A stretch of DNA of 64,000 bases from the NCBI RefSeq assembly GCF_000427785.1, contig NZ_ATYR01000005.1, positions 1 through 64,000 on the forward strand, given 5' to 3'. Under the pieces are notes generated by a model, which was given only the letters and a program-made list of their open reading frames with translations, was not told where the DNA came from and did no database searches. Made by a program: the position numbers and the translations under genes. This document shows positions 8,349 to 22,987 of the stretch, in pieces (position 1 is the stretch's first letter; every line of letters starts with the position of its first letter). The DNA is from Massilia alkalitolerans DSM 17462 (GTDB lineage Bacteria; Pseudomonadota; Gammaproteobacteria; Burkholderiales; Burkholderiaceae_D).

Positions 8349-9959
8349 TCACGCCGCCGTTTCCAGCGAAAGCCGCCTGCTTGCAGGCGGCTTTTTTTCG
8401 TCCGCATGCGCGCCCTGGCGCAGCTTGAAGGTCGCCACCAGTTCCGACAGCTCGGCCGCCTGCCGGCGCATCGCCCCGGCCGCGCTGGCCGCCTGCTCCA
8501 CCATGGCCGCGTTCTGCCGGGTCGACTCGTCCATCTCGGCGATCGCCTGGCTGGCCTGGGCCACGCCGCTGGCCTGCTCGCCGCTGGCGGTGGAGATAGT
8601 GTCGAGCAGGCCGGCCACGTCGTGCACGTGGGCCAGTACGGCGCGCATGGTCTCGCCCGCGGTGCCGGCGATGCCGGTGCCGGCGGCGATCTCCGCGCTC
8701 GAATCCTTGATGAGCTTCTTGATCTCCTTCGCCGCCGACGCCGAATGCTGGGCCAGGCTGCGCACCTCGGCCGCCACCACCGCGAAGCCGCGTCCCTCGG
8801 CACCGGCGCGCGCCGCTTCCACCGCCGCGTTCAGCGCCAGGATATTGGTCTGGAAGGCGATGCTGTCGATCATGCCGGTGATGTCGGTGATCCGGTCGGC
8901 CGAGGCCTTGATCGCGCCCATGCGCGCCACCACCTCGTCGACCGCCTGGGCGCTGCGGGTGGCGACGCTCGAGGCCGACTGCGCCAGCGCATTCGCCGAG
9001 CGGGCGCTGGCATTGTTGCGGTCGATGGCTTCGCGCAGTTCTTCCATCGCGCCGACGGTCTGGCGCAGGCTGGCTGCCTGGCGCTCGGTGCGGCGCGACA
9101 GGTCCTGGTTGCCGTCGGCGATCTCGCCCGATACCGAATCGATCGCCCGGGCGCCGGCCAGTACCTGGGACACGGTGGCCGCGACGCCACCGGTCATGCC
9201 GTTGAGGGCGTCGAACAGGCGGCCGATCTCGTCCGCACGCGCGTGGCGGATGACCGGACGCAGGTCGCCCTTCGCCACCTGCTCGGCCAGGCTGACGGCC
9301 TGCTGCAGCGGGCCGACGATGTTCCGGGTCAGCATCCAGGCGAGCAGCGCGCCGATACCGAGGGCGCCGAGGCCGAGCGCCAGCACCAAGGATTTTCCGA
9401 ACAGCGAGGCCGAGGCCGATTCGCTGGCGAGGCGGTGCGCCGCGTCGGTTTCGTGGGCCAGCAAGGCTTCCAGCGCACCCGTGTAGGCCTGGTAGCCTTG
9501 CTCCCAGTCGCCGCCGACGAGCTGCTCGACGACGCCGGTCTGGCCGAGGTCCTTGGCCTGGAACAGCGCGGCCTGCACCTTGTCCAGCGCCGCCTTGTGG
9601 CCGCCGGCTTGCGCCATCAGGGCGGCTTCAGCCTGCGTGCGCGGCAGCTTGCCCAGTTTCGCTTCGAGATCGGCGGCGGCCTTCCTGCCCTGGGCCAGCT
9701 GGGCGCCGAAGTAGTCCGCCAGCTCCAGGCTGTCGCTGCGCGCGATGGCGACCGTGCGCGAGCCGTTCAGGCGTTCGACGCCGAGCAGGTCGGAGGCCAG
9801 CTGCTGCCTGGCCAGCTTGTCGTAGACCAGGTCGGTGGTGAGGGCATCGTTGGACTGCATGCGCCACAGCGCCACGGCCGAGATGATCAGGAGGAGGAAG
9901 GAGACGATGCCGAAGGCGCCGAGGATCTTGGTGCCGGTCTGGAGCTTCGCGAGGTGCAT
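8349..9959 (-). CDS. Methyl-accepting chemotaxis protein
   Basis: A 536-aa inner-membrane chemoreceptor. It has a short N-terminal tail, TM1 (about 12-29), a helical periplasmic ligand domain of four-helix-bundle type (about 30-190), TM2 (about 190-213), a HAMP domain and a signalling hairpin whose conserved tip reads [20 protein letters not shown]. The tail carries no obvious CheR-binding pentapeptide. No che genes lie nearby, so it is an orphan receptor feeding a remote chemosensory array. Ligand unknown. The last codons double as the terminator of the facing protease gene. Confidence 0.92.
   Translation of the reverse strand: MHLAKLQTGTKILGAFGIVSFLLLIISAVALWRMQSNDALTTDLVYDKLARQQLASDLLGVERLNGSRTVAIARSDSLELADYFGAQLAQGRKAAADLEAKLGKLPRTQAEAALMAQAGGHKAALDKVQAALFQAKDLGQTGVVEQLVGGDWEQGYQAYTGALEALLAHETDAAHRLASESASASLFGKSLVLALGLGALGIGALLAWMLTRNIVGPLQQAVSLAEQVAKGDLRPVIRHARADEIGRLFDALNGMTGGVAATVSQVLAGARAIDSVSGEIADGNQDLSRRTERQAASLRQTVGAMEELREAIDRNNASARSANALAQSASSVATRSAQAVDEVVARMGAIKASADRITDITGMIDSIAFQTNILALNAAVEAARAGAEGRGFAVVAAEVRSLAQHSASAAKEIKKLIKDSSAEIAAGTGIAGTAGETMRAVLAHVHDVAGLLDTISTASGEQASGVAQASQAIAEMDESTRQNAAMVEQAASAAGAMRRQAAELSELVATFKLRQGAHADEKKPPASRRLSLETAA
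8369..8398 (+). terminator. Rho-independent terminator inside the 3' end of the facing chemotaxis gene
   Basis: AGCCGCCTGC and GCAGGCGGCT form a 10-bp stem followed by seven T on the plus strand, 23 nt after the metalloprotease stop. The whole structure lies within the last codons of the convergent chemotaxis gene. Confidence 0.85.
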
Positions 9960-10064
9960 GGCAGGTATCGAGTTGATCGGATACCTGCAGTCTAAAAATG
10001 CAATGTGACAGGGCGATGAAAATCCGTGACATCCGCGCCTGCGAATGTCACGGGAGGGAGGCGC

Positions 10065-13000
10065 TTACTTGTTGGTTGGCGGCGCCTTGCCAGCAGCCTC
10101 GCCGGCTTCCCACTGGCGCTTGAGCGCCGGGATCGCGGCCGGCTTCCAGGGCATGACCGGCTGCTCCTTCATCTTCTTCTCGAGCAGTCCGATCGCCACT
10201 TCCAGCTGGCGGTCGCGGCCTTCGAAGGTTTCGTGCGGCAGGTTGTCGACCTCGACGTCGGGCGACACGCCCACGCCTTCGATCAGCCATTCGCCGTCCG
10301 CGGCGAACTGGCCGAACTCGGCCACGCGCGCCCTGCCGTTGTCGGCCAGGCTGTTGCCGTCGCTGAGCCAGACGCCGGCGCCGGCGGTTCGCTTGCCCAC
10401 CAGCGGGCCCAGTTTCAGGGCCTTGACGCCGGCGGCGAAGGTCTCGCCGTCCGAGTAGGTCAGCTCGTCCATCAGCACCACCAGGTGGCCACGGAAGGTG
10501 TTCTGCATGTTCGACTGCGGCAGGGTGCCGTTCGAGGTCCAGAATGCCCACGAGCGGCGCAGCAGCTTCTCGATGATCCAGCTGTCGATGTTGCCGCCGT
10601 TGTTGCGGCGCACGTCGATGATCAGGCCTTCCTTGTTGATGTTGGCGTAGAAGTCGCGGGCAAACGCGTTGATGTCGCGCGCCACCATGGCGCGCAGGTG
10701 CAGGTAGCCGATCTTGCCCTTGGAGGCCTGGTCGACCTGCTGCGCCCTGCCCTGCTCCCAGTCGGCGTAGCGCAGGCTGGCGTGCTGCGCCATCGACACC
10801 GGCGTCACGATCATGGGACGCGGCTTGCCTGCCCCGCTCTTCACGTGCAGCAGCACCTGCTTGTCGGCCTGGTCGAGCAGCAGGTCGGCGATGTCCCTGC
10901 TTTCCGCCAGCGACTTGCCGTTCACGGCGGTGATGATGTCGCCTTCCTTGACGCCGACGTCCGGCGCCGCCAGCGGCCCGCGCTCGGACGGCAGCTCGGG
11001 TTCGCTGCGGTAGACGCGGTCGACGCGGAAGCCCTCGGGCGTGCGCGACAGCACGGCGCCCAGGCTCGAGGGAACGCCCTCGCCGGCGGCGCGGCGCACG
11101 TCGCCCGGGATGATCTGCGAGTGCAGCGCGCCGAGCTCGCCCACCATCATGCCCAGCACGTCATTGAGCTCGGCGCGGTCGGTCACGCGCTCGACCAGCG
11201 GCGCGTAGCGGTTGCGCACGGCCACCCAGTCGATGCCGCGCATGTTGGCGTCGTACAGGAAGTCGCGGTGCATGCGCCAGGCATCGCTGAACATCTGCTT
11301 CCACTCCAGGCGCGGGTTGGTGCTCACCGCCCAGTCGTCGATCTTGATGCGCGCCTTCGACACGTCGGCCGGGGCCTTGGCGCCGGCGGCGACGATCAGC
11401 ATCTCGCCCGGTCCGGTGGCATGGAAGGTGCGGTAGAAGACATGCTTGCGGTCGGTGCTCAGGCCGAACTCGCGCACGTTGTTCACGAAGGTTTCCAGCT
11501 GCGGGCTGCTGCGCGAAATCTCGAGGGTCTTGAGCGCGCCGCTGCGGCCGTTGTCCGATTCGAGGACGTACAGGCGCTTCTCGTCGATGGCCAGGGCGCG
11601 GTAGTTGCCCGGCGCGACCGGCACTTCGTAGAGGCGCTCGCGCAGGCCGGCGTAGTCGATCGCCGGGGTCGGCGCTGCCTTGGCCTTGGGGTCAGCCGCA
11701 TTCGCCGCCGCAGTGGCCGCCGCGGCCGCGGCGACGGCGGCGGTCTTGTCGGCTTCTTCCTTGCCGGGGGTCTGGACCGCGGCGCGCGCGGCGGCCTCGG
11801 GCGATGCCACTTCCGGCTTGGTCAGCTCGTCCTCGGGCTTGAAGGGGAAGCGCACGCCCGGCTGCAGTGCCAGCGCATAGATGCCGACGCGACGGTCGAA
11901 CACCGGGCCCATGTTGCGGTCGCCCCAGGGGCCGGCGTTACCCACATTGAAGTGGCGCGCGGACAGGAAATACAGCCACTTCCCGTCCGGCGAGAACACC
12001 GGCGAGTTGGCCGTGTAGCGGTCGGTGGTGACAAAGGCCATGCTCTTGCTGGCCAGGTTATACATGCCGATCTGGTTGCGCTGCTCGCTGCTGCCGACCC
12101 GGACAAACGCCAGGTTGCGGCTGTCCGGCGACCACACCACCTGGTCCGGACGCTCGGCGCCGACCTGGTTGGCGTCGTCGATGATGACGTTGGTTCTGGC
12201 CTGCAGGTCGAGCAGCCAGGTGCGGCCCTTCTTGTCGGTGTGGGCCAGGTACCTGCCGTCTGGCGACGGATAGATGCCGGAACGGTGGCTGGCCCCGTCG
12301 ATGGTCAGGCGCTCGCCCTTGCCGGAACCGTCGGCGGCATAGCGCCAGATCTCGTTCTCGCCGGTGGTATCCACGAATGCATAGACCCACTTGTCGTCGT
12401 GGCTGAACACGGCGCCGCGGGCGCGCGCCCCGTCCGGCACCGCGATCTCGACGCGGCGGTAGCTGCCGGTGCCGGCGATGGTCACCTTGCCGCGCGCCGT
12501 CAGCACGATGCGCTGGGCCTTGTTGGCGACGTCGATACTGGTCAGCGCGTCGAGCGGCGAGCGCACGCGGCGGGTGCGCTGCTGGTCGAAGTCCGAGACC
12601 AGGCTGGCCTCTACGCGCGTGTCGGTGCCGGCCGCGATGTCGAACACGCGCAGGTCGGCGCCCAACTGGTAGGCGATGCGGCCGTCGCCGAGCGAGGCGG
12701 TGCGCACGTCCCATTCGGTATGCCTGGTATGCGCCTTGCGGTCGCTGCCGTCGGGCAGCGCGGACCAGATGTTATCGGCGCCGCCGGTGTCGCTGATGAA
12801 GTAGATGCGGCCTTGATGCCACATGGCGCGGCGGTTGTTGGCGTTGTCGTCCTTGAACAGGCGCGTGGCCTCGCCCTTGGCGCCGGGTTCGTAGCGCCAC
12901 AGCTGGGCATGGGCGCCGCCGCGGTAGGCCTTGACGTTATCGTTGGTCATCGACAGGCCCATGCGCGTGAAGAACACGGTGCGGCCGTCGTCGCTCAGCA

Positions 13001-13475
13001 CGGCGTCGTTGGCGTCGGCCAGCGGCAGCACGCGGCGCGTCATCTTGATGGGGTCGAGGGCGGCGACGATACGGTGTTTCGACGGTCCCACCGAATTTTC
13101 GGTACTGACAAGGACTTCGCCCTGCGCGGTCCAGCCCAGCACGTTCACGCCGCCGTTTTCGAAGGTGATGCGCTTGGGCAGGCCGCCCTCGATCGGCATC
13201 ACATAGGCTTCCTGGGCGCCTTCATACGAGGCGGCAAAAGCGACCAGCTTGCCGTCGTGCGAGATCGCAGCCTGGGTTTCGCTGGAAGGATGCGTGGTCA
13301 GGCGGGTGGCCTTGCCGCCCTGGAGCGTCGTGCGCCACAGGTCACCCTCGGCGGTGAAGACGATGCTGTCGCCGCGGATCGCGGGAAAACGGAAATAGGG
13401 ATCGGCGGCGGCGGCCTGGCTGCCGATCAGGGCCAGCGACAGGGCGAGGATGGTGCGGGACAGTTGCATGTTCAC
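10065..13475 (-). CDS. Tricorn-like S41-family protease
   Basis: A 1136-aa exported protease. After a signal peptide (cleavage near GSQAAAA) come WD40-like/TolB-type beta-propeller repeats (about 25-560), an alanine-rich linker (about 570-600), a tricorn core domain, a PDZ domain (about 790-880, VGVKEGDIITAVNGKSLAES) and the C-terminal S41 catalytic domain. The latter has IDVRRNNGGNIDSW and the nucleophile serine in LTYSDGETFAAG (about residue 1008). Homologues degrade oligopeptides. The signal peptide implies a periplasmic site. It stands alone between the chemoreceptor and clpA. Confidence 0.9.
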   Translation of the reverse strand: MNMQLSRTILALSLALIGSQAAAADPYFRFPAIRGDSIVFTAEGDLWRTTLQGGKATRLTTHPSSETQAAISHDGKLVAFAASYEGAQEAYVMPIEGGLPKRITFENGGVNVLGWTAQGEVLVSTENSVGPSKHRIVAALDPIKMTRRVLPLADANDAVLSDDGRTVFFTRMGLSMTNDNVKAYRGGAHAQLWRYEPGAKGEATRLFKDDNANNRRAMWHQGRIYFISDTGGADNIWSALPDGSDRKAHTRHTEWDVRTASLGDGRIAYQLGADLRVFDIAAGTDTRVEASLVSDFDQQRTRRVRSPLDALTSIDVANKAQRIVLTARGKVTIAGTGSYRRVEIAVPDGARARGAVFSHDDKWVYAFVDTTGENEIWRYAADGSGKGERLTIDGASHRSGIYPSPDGRYLAHTDKKGRTWLLDLQARTNVIIDDANQVGAERPDQVVWSPDSRNLAFVRVGSSEQRNQIGMYNLASKSMAFVTTDRYTANSPVFSPDGKWLYFLSARHFNVGNAGPWGDRNMGPVFDRRVGIYALALQPGVRFPFKPEDELTKPEVASPEAAARAAVQTPGKEEADKTAAVAAAAAATAAANAADPKAKAAPTPAIDYAGLRERLYEVPVAPGNYRALAIDEKRLYVLESDNGRSGALKTLEISRSSPQLETFVNNVREFGLSTDRKHVFYRTFHATGPGEMLIVAAGAKAPADVSKARIKIDDWAVSTNPRLEWKQMFSDAWRMHRDFLYDANMRGIDWVAVRNRYAPLVERVTDRAELNDVLGMMVGELGALHSQIIPGDVRRAAGEGVPSSLGAVLSRTPEGFRVDRVYRSEPELPSERGPLAAPDVGVKEGDIITAVNGKSLAESRDIADLLLDQADKQVLLHVKSGAGKPRPMIVTPVSMAQHASLRYADWEQGRAQQVDQASKGKIGYLHLRAMVARDINAFARDFYANINKEGLIIDVRRNNGGNIDSWIIEKLLRRSWAFWTSNGTLPQSNMQNTFRGHLVVLMDELTYSDGETFAAGVKALKLGPLVGKRTAGAGVWLSDGNSLADNGRARVAEFGQFAADGEWLIEGVGVSPDVEVDNLPHETFEGRDRQLEVAIGLLEKKMKEQPVMPWKPAAIPALKRQWEAGEAAGKAPPTNK

Positions 13476-13542
13476 AATGGCAAGGGTTACTCAAGCGGAA
13501 GAGTTTGCCACAGGTGAAGGGGGTGTACGACGTGCATACATG

Positions 13543-13574
13543 CAAAAAAAACCGCGCTTGACGCGCGGTTTTCA
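13543..13574 (-). terminator. Terminator of clpS-clpA
   Basis: ACCGCGC and GCGCGGT flank a short loop, and the A-run on the plus side gives a U-run in the minus-strand transcript, 16 nt after the clpA stop. Confidence 0.85.
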
Positions 13575-13589
13575 TTGCAAGACGGGGGA

Positions 13590-15886
<2,297 letters not shown>

Positions 15887-15890
<4 letters not shown>

Positions 15891-16189
15891 ACTTCCTCCA
15901 TCACGCACTGCAGGGGGTGCCCTGCCTTACGCGCATGCGTTAAGACAAACTCCACTTTGGTACACGCTATATCTTTGGAAAACACCCCACAGACGCCCTT
16001 GCCGTGCCGATGCACGGAAAGCATGATCTGGGTCGCCGTTTCGCGATCCTTGTTGAAATACTCCTGGATGATCGCAACCACGAATTCCATCGGCGTGTAG
16101 TCGTCGTTCAGCAACGCCACCTGATATAAGGGTGGCGGTTTTACAGTTTGCCGCTCCAGCAGCTGTTCGGTGTCATGCTTCGTAGCCAT
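15887..16189 (-). CDS. clpS: ATP-dependent Clp protease adaptor ClpS
   Basis: A 100-aa adaptor that delivers N-degron substrates to ClpA. It shows the conserved [13 protein letters not shown] motif and a later [15 protein letters not shown] segment ([16 protein letters not shown]), both part of the N-end residue pocket. The gene sits directly upstream of clpA with a 4-nt overlap, the classic order. A normal size and a clean start leave little doubt. Confidence 0.96.
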
Positions 16190-16508
16190 GGGCGTATTCT
16201 AATGCTTTCAATGTCTGTGCCAAGCGTAAACATCAGCTCGTTCTCATGTGCTTCCATGTTACTGGTTTTCCGATGAATGCGCAGATGGCGATCCAATTGA
16301 CGAAATCAAGAGTCGTGTTACCTCTGCCGTGAAAAATTTGGCAACAGCCCCCCAAAACCGCTTGACTTCAGTGATTATTCCACCAACAATGCAGTCATTG
16401 ACATTGTACTTATGTACTTGTTGATAAGAAGTGAGCAGGCTGAGGAGGGGGCAAGAAGCTTCTTGCTTTTATGGCTCGTGTGATTAGTTAAAATTTGAAA
16501 GTTCTTTT
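16190..16508. promoter_or_regulatory. Divergent clpS / cold-shock intergenic region with long leader
   Basis: There is no gene in these 319 bases. On the plus strand TTGACA at 16399-16404 is a good -35 hexamer, though no strong -10 follows at 17 nt. A start near 16430 would leave an untranslated leader of about 80 nt, typical of cspA-type mRNAs. A perfect 16-base palindrome followed by TTTT lies within that leader. Confidence 0.4.
16451..16466 (+). promoter_or_regulatory. Perfect palindrome in the cold-shock leader
   Basis: GCAAGAAGCTTCTTGC reads the same on both strands and is followed at once by TTTTAT. It could be a protein-binding site or an RNA hairpin with a weak terminator-like tail. 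It lies 42 nt before the start codon. Confidence 0.45.
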
Positions 16509-16712
16509 ATGGCAACTGGTACTGTTAAGTGGTTCAATGATTCCAAAGGCTTTGGCTTCATCACTCCTGATGACGGCGGCGAGGATCTGTTCGCACACTT
16601 CTCCGCGATCAATATGAACGGTTTTAAGACCCTCAAAGAAGGTCAAAAAGTCCAATTCGAAGTCACGCAAGGCCCGAAAGGCAAGCAAGCTTCCAACATC
16701 CAGGGCATGTAA
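16509..16712 (+). CDS. Cold-shock-domain protein (CspA family)
   Basis: A 67-aa single cold-shock domain, an RNA chaperone binding single-stranded nucleic acid. RNP1 is KGFGFITP and the RNP2-like strand is DLFAHFSAI, with [12 protein letters not shown] at the start of the domain and [17 protein letters not shown] at the end. Several csp paralogues are expected in such a genome, so no specific letter is assigned. No strong Shine-Dalgarno is visible just upstream of the ATG. A Rho-independent terminator follows. Confidence 0.95.
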   Translation: MATGTVKWFNDSKGFGFITPDDGGEDLFAHFSAINMNGFKTLKEGQKVQFEVTQGPKGKQASNIQGM

Positions 16713-16735
16713 TCATTCCCCTCCCGGAAGCGAAG

Positions 16736-16760
16736 AACCCCGCCACGGCGGGGTTTTTTT
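16736..16760 (+). terminator. Rho-independent terminator of the cold-shock gene
   Basis: AACCCCGCC-A-CGGCGGGGTT stem followed by a run of T, 23 nt after the stop codon. Confidence 0.92.
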
Positions 16761-16800
16761 TCGCCCGTGGCGTTCCCCCCTTGCCTGCCTGCCCTGCATT

Positions 16801-17091
16801 TCATGCACCCTGGGTACGAGCATAAGCCAGTTCCGCCGAGAAGTCGCGGGTGTCTTTCAACAGTGCGGCGATGCGCTCGTCGCTGACGGAGTCGCCGCGT
16901 TCGAGCCGCGCGTCCTCATGCCAGTCGGCCAGCACGGCATCGAAGCGCTCCGCCAGCGCGGCGCCGCGGTCGGCCAGCTCCACCGGGAGCCTGCTTCCAT
17001 CCTGCAGCGCGCGCAGTTCCTCGGGCGAGACAATGCGGTGGAAGCCATAGATGAAGCGGCCGATCCGTTCGAAATGTGCCTGGGACGCCAT
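16801..17091 (-). CDS. Conserved small protein of unknown function
   Basis: A 96-aa soluble, acidic, helical protein with no signal peptide or membrane segment. It begins MASQAHFERIGRFIYGFHRI and has an excellent ribosome-binding site (AGGAGGAGCA before the ATG). Codon use resembles that of its neighbours, which supports it as a real gene. I do not recognise a family. It faces the csp terminator and is divergent from the HTH-ParA gene. Confidence 0.65.
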   Translation of the reverse strand: MASQAHFERIGRFIYGFHRIVSPEELRALQDGSRLPVELADRGAALAERFDAVLADWHEDARLERGDSVSDERIAALLKDTRDFSAELAYARTQGA

Positions 17092-17236
17092 TGCTCCTCC
17101 TATTGAAAAGGGAAGACCCGGCCGCTGCCGGGATCGAAGCTTTCATCTTAGCCGAACCGGGTTGAGTCGCGGTACGCGCGCGCCCATTGATCAGCACTCC
17201 CTGAAACGGAGCCCGCAAGACGCGAGTGCGTCGGCC

Positions 17237-17251
17237 ATGCACGTTGTGCAT
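17237..17251. promoter_or_regulatory. Candidate operator upstream of the HTH-ParA gene
   Basis: ATGCAC-GTT-GTGCAT is a perfect 6-3-6 inverted repeat, 57 nt before the start of a gene whose product has its own helix-turn-helix. Autoregulation is an inference; no -35/-10 pair could be placed with confidence. Confidence 0.4.
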
Positions 17252-17307
17252 CTATCCAAAATGGCGGGACTGCCTTAAATTTTCCGTGTTGCCATCAGGA
17301 GAACGAC

Positions 17308-18352
17308 ATGCATATCCAGCCACTACATCTGAAACAAACGCGGGAACGCCTTGGCCTGACTATCGCAGAAGCAGCGCAGTCGATCCACGTCGATCGCCGT
17401 ACCTGGGCTGCCTATGAAGCGCCGCGGGACCGGAAGTCGACGCGCGGAATCAGCGCCGGGGCACTTGCCCTGTTTTGCATCAAGCACCGCTTGCCGTTCC
17501 CGCCCGTTCGCCTGGACGGCACCCCGACTTCCGGCGATACACACATCATCAGCATTGTCAGCGCGACCGGCGGATGCGGGAAGACCTATATTTCCCTCGA
17601 GCTTGGCCGCCTGTTGGCGCAAGACGGGTATCGCAGCGCGGTCGTCACAGACGCCGACTATCTCAGCCAGGACAACTTCCAGTTCGATAACCCGCGTGTG
17701 CTGCGGCGATCGCACGTCATACTGAATCCTTCCGAACTGACGGATCTGCGGCATCGCCTCCAAGCCATGGGCGCGCTGGCGGAAGACGGGACGCTGCGTC
17801 CCGAACGGGCGTTTGATTGCTATTTCGAGGCCAAGGAGTGGCAAGCCAAAAACAAGCCGGATGCAACGCTTGCCGAGTTAAGGACCAGCACGGACTTCGT
17901 CTTCCTGGATCTCGGCCGCGATATCGAAACCGCGCTGCTGCTGAGCGACCTGGTCACCTTCGTCTTCGACCTCGAACGCTGGGACGCCCCGAACTCGATA
18001 CGGAATGTGTTTTCGCGCCGCCTCGCCAAGCATGCCGAACCAGGCGCGAGCCCCAAGTTGTTCACTTTGTTCACGAACAAGAAGCCAGGGATGGCAGACG
18101 GAGTCGGGCGGCTATGCTGCCGCGCATGCATTCGGATTGCCGCTGATGCATACGACACTCAGCACTGCATATGCCGTAGAACGCAAGAAAATCGAAAAGC
18201 GGTTCTGGCGTGATGCACGGCTTGAAGAACCGCGCGGGAAATCCGAGCTCATTGCCGATACCGCACCCAGTTCGGTCGCGGCCCTGGAATACCGTTCCCT
18301 GGCGACGGAGATCATTCACATCCTCAACGCTCAGGGGGCATGCGCACGGTAG
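17308..18352 (+). pseudogene. Orphan HTH-ParA/MinD-like ATPase fusion, frameshifted
   Basis: The first frame runs from 17308 (RBS AGGAG) and reads an XRE-like helix-turn-helix (LKQTRERLGLTIAEAAQSI, about 9-60) followed by a ParA-type P-loop ATPase. Walker A is SATGGCGKTYISLELGRLLA (about 80-100), Walker A' is TDADYLSQDN and Walker B is FVFLDLGRD. The signature lysine of the deviant Walker A (KGGxGKT) is Thr here. At about 18100 the frame is lost. Removing one G in GACGGAGTC restores MADESGGYAAAHAFGLPL and a long C-terminal half ending at a TAG at 18350-18352, giving about 347 aa. This is either a real frameshift or a one-base sequence error. No parB neighbour is present, so it is not an ordinary partition locus. 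Confidence 0.65.
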
Positions 18353-18371
18353 CGGCGCCGCACGCAATGTG

Positions 18372-18401
18372 CCGACATCGTCCCACGAAGGACGATGTCG
18401 G
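18372..18401. terminator. 12-bp hairpin between the ParA-like gene and icd
   Basis: CCGACATCGTCC / GGACGATGTCGG with loop CACGAA. It lies between two converging genes and has no T-run on either side. It may be a shared 3'-end stabiliser or a Rho-dependent stop. Confidence 0.45.
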
Positions 18402-18414
18402 GGGCGATACCTGC

Positions 18415-19671
<1,257 letters not shown>

Positions 19672-19756
19672 GCTCTCCCATGTGGTCGCGTGGCAGGCCG
19701 CGTCGCGGCGTCGGGCCCGGCCCGCATTTCATCTACAATGTGGAATACGGCTGCAA

Positions 19757-19770
19757 GTCTTGTATAAGAC
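19757..19770 (-). promoter_or_regulatory. GTCTT-N-TATAAGAC palindrome upstream of icd
   Basis: The sequence GTCTTGTATAAGAC is a near-perfect palindrome, about 85 nt before the icd start. The same motif, with one base different, lies upstream of the monomeric idh gene (22772-22785). The shape and size suit a GntR-type dimer, but the regulator is not identified here. Confidence 0.65.
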
Positions 19771-19787
19771 ACCTTCCCAGCATCTTG

Positions 19788-19806
19788 CATTATGCACCAG
19801 TATTTT
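19788..19806 (-). promoter_or_regulatory. 19-base block shared by both isocitrate dehydrogenase promoters
   Basis: CATTATGCACCAGTATTTT is identical at 22802-22820. On the minus strand it reads AAAATACTGGTGCATAATG, whose CATAAT is a fair -10 box. It lies 17 nt upstream of the palindrome, so the palindrome would sit just downstream of the transcription start, as for a repressor. Confidence 0.6.
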
Positions 19807-19849
19807 CCGAGGCGCTACGCAGCACCTTTTATGTACCGATTCGCACCCC

Positions 19850-20398
19850 ATGCCTCTGATCCTCTTCAATAAACCCTTCCAGGTCCTGTGCCAGTTCTCC
19901 AGCCAGGACGGCCGCGAAACCCTGGCCAACTACCTGGACATCCCGAACATCTACCCTGCCGGCCGGCTGGACGCCGACAGCGAAGGCCTGATGCTGCTGA
20001 CCGACGACGGCAAGCTGCAGCACAAGATCGCCCATCCGGACCACAAGGAAGCCAAGACCTACCTGGTGCAGGTGGACGGGGTGGCGGACAGCGCCGCCTT
20101 GGCGCGGCTGCAGGCGCCGCTGGACCTGGGCGACTTCGTCACCAAGCCGTGCAAGGCGGTGCGCATCGCGGAGCCGGCCTGGCTGTGGCCGCGCAATCCG
20201 CCGATCCGTGCGCGCCAGGACAAGCCGACCAGCTGGATCGCGATCACGCTGGAAGAAGGGAAAAACCGGCAGGTGCGCAGGATGACGGCGGCGGTGGGAT
20301 TGCCGACCTTGCGGCTGGTGCGCTCGAGCATCGGGCCGTTTTCGCTGGCGACGCATCCCTTGATGCCGGGGGAGTTCATCGAAGTCCGGTATTCGTAA
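19850..20398 (+). CDS. 23S rRNA pseudouridine synthase, RluE-like
   Basis: A 182-aa RsuA/RluE-family pseudouridine synthase lacking an S4 domain. The catalytic aspartate lies in PAGRLDADSEGLMLLTDDG (about D40), with KNRQVRRMTAAVGLPTLRLV near the end. Small size and absence of S4 favour RluE, which modifies U2457 of 23S rRNA, over RluB/RluF. The ATG at 19850 begins at the normal N-terminus (MPLILFNKPFQVL); the longer upstream frame runs through the icd promoter and is rejected. The shared idh/icd promoter block lies only 44 nt upstream of the ATG. Confidence 0.85.
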   Translation: MPLILFNKPFQVLCQFSSQDGRETLANYLDIPNIYPAGRLDADSEGLMLLTDDGKLQHKIAHPDHKEAKTYLVQVDGVADSAALARLQAPLDLGDFVTKPCKAVRIAEPAWLWPRNPPIRARQDKPTSWIAITLEEGKNRQVRRMTAAVGLPTLRLVRSSIGPFSLATHPLMPGEFIEVRYS

Positions 20399-20402
20399 TC
20401 CA

Positions 20403-20434
20403 AAAAAAACGCCGACCCGCAGGTCGGCGTTTTC
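20403..20434. terminator. Bidirectional terminator between rluE-like and idh
   Basis: ACGCCGACC-CGCA-GGTCGGCGT with an A-run before and T-run after serves both converging genes. Confidence 0.9.
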
Positions 20435-20451
20435 ATTTACGCAGGAGCGTA

Positions 20452-22686
<2,235 letters not shown>

Positions 22687-22771
22687 ACGCTTTTTCCTCG
22701 ATGATCATGCGGGTCGCACGATGTCAAAAACAGGTGGTAACGCTCAGGTCTTGAAGGCGGGACTTCGGGAA

Positions 22772-22785
22772 GTCTTCTATAAGAC
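22772..22785 (-). promoter_or_regulatory. GTCTT-N-TATAAGAC palindrome upstream of monomeric idh
   Basis: GTCTTCTATAAGAC differs from the icd copy by one central base; the flanking AA is also shared. It lies about 85 nt upstream of the start codon, the same distance as at icd. Confidence 0.65.
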
Positions 22786-22801
22786 ATAAGACGGCGTTTC
22801 A

Positions 22802-22820
22802 CATTATGCACCAGTATTTT
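22802..22820 (-). promoter_or_regulatory. Second copy of the shared 19-base promoter block
   Basis: Identical over 19 bases to 19788-19806 and placed 16 nt from the palindrome (17 nt at icd). From here to the rpsT terminator I see no gene. Confidence 0.6.
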
Positions 22821-22904
22821 ACTGTGCGCCATGGGTTTTAAATTTTAGGCTGCCGGCTGGAGCACGTGGATTTCGAGGCGAGCCCAAGCATATGCAGCAA
22901 ACGA

Positions 22905-22939
22905 CAAAACCCGCCAGGACCGAAGTCGGGCGGGTCTTG
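22905..22939 (-). terminator. Terminator of rpsT
   Basis: Minus-strand GACCCGCC / GGCGGGTTTT hairpin ending in a short U-run, about 50 nt after the rpsT stop. Confidence 0.75.
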
Positions 22940-22987
22940 CTCTGCACAGAACTGCCTGCGCGGCCTAGGCCGCACGCACCTCGCTAA

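Noticed and set aside
10026..13517. 1163-aa open frame on the plus strand
   Set aside because: It is antisense to the tricorn-like protease, which has full domain structure; the frame is a GC-bias shadow rich in Ala/Arg/His/Gly without motifs.
16471..16491. Six-codon leader peptide (MARVIS) before the csp gene
   Set aside because: No Shine-Dalgarno at proper spacing and no regulatory codons; probably chance.
16488..16688. Minus-strand 66-aa frame over the cold-shock gene
   Set aside because: Complete overlap with a clear cold-shock domain gene.
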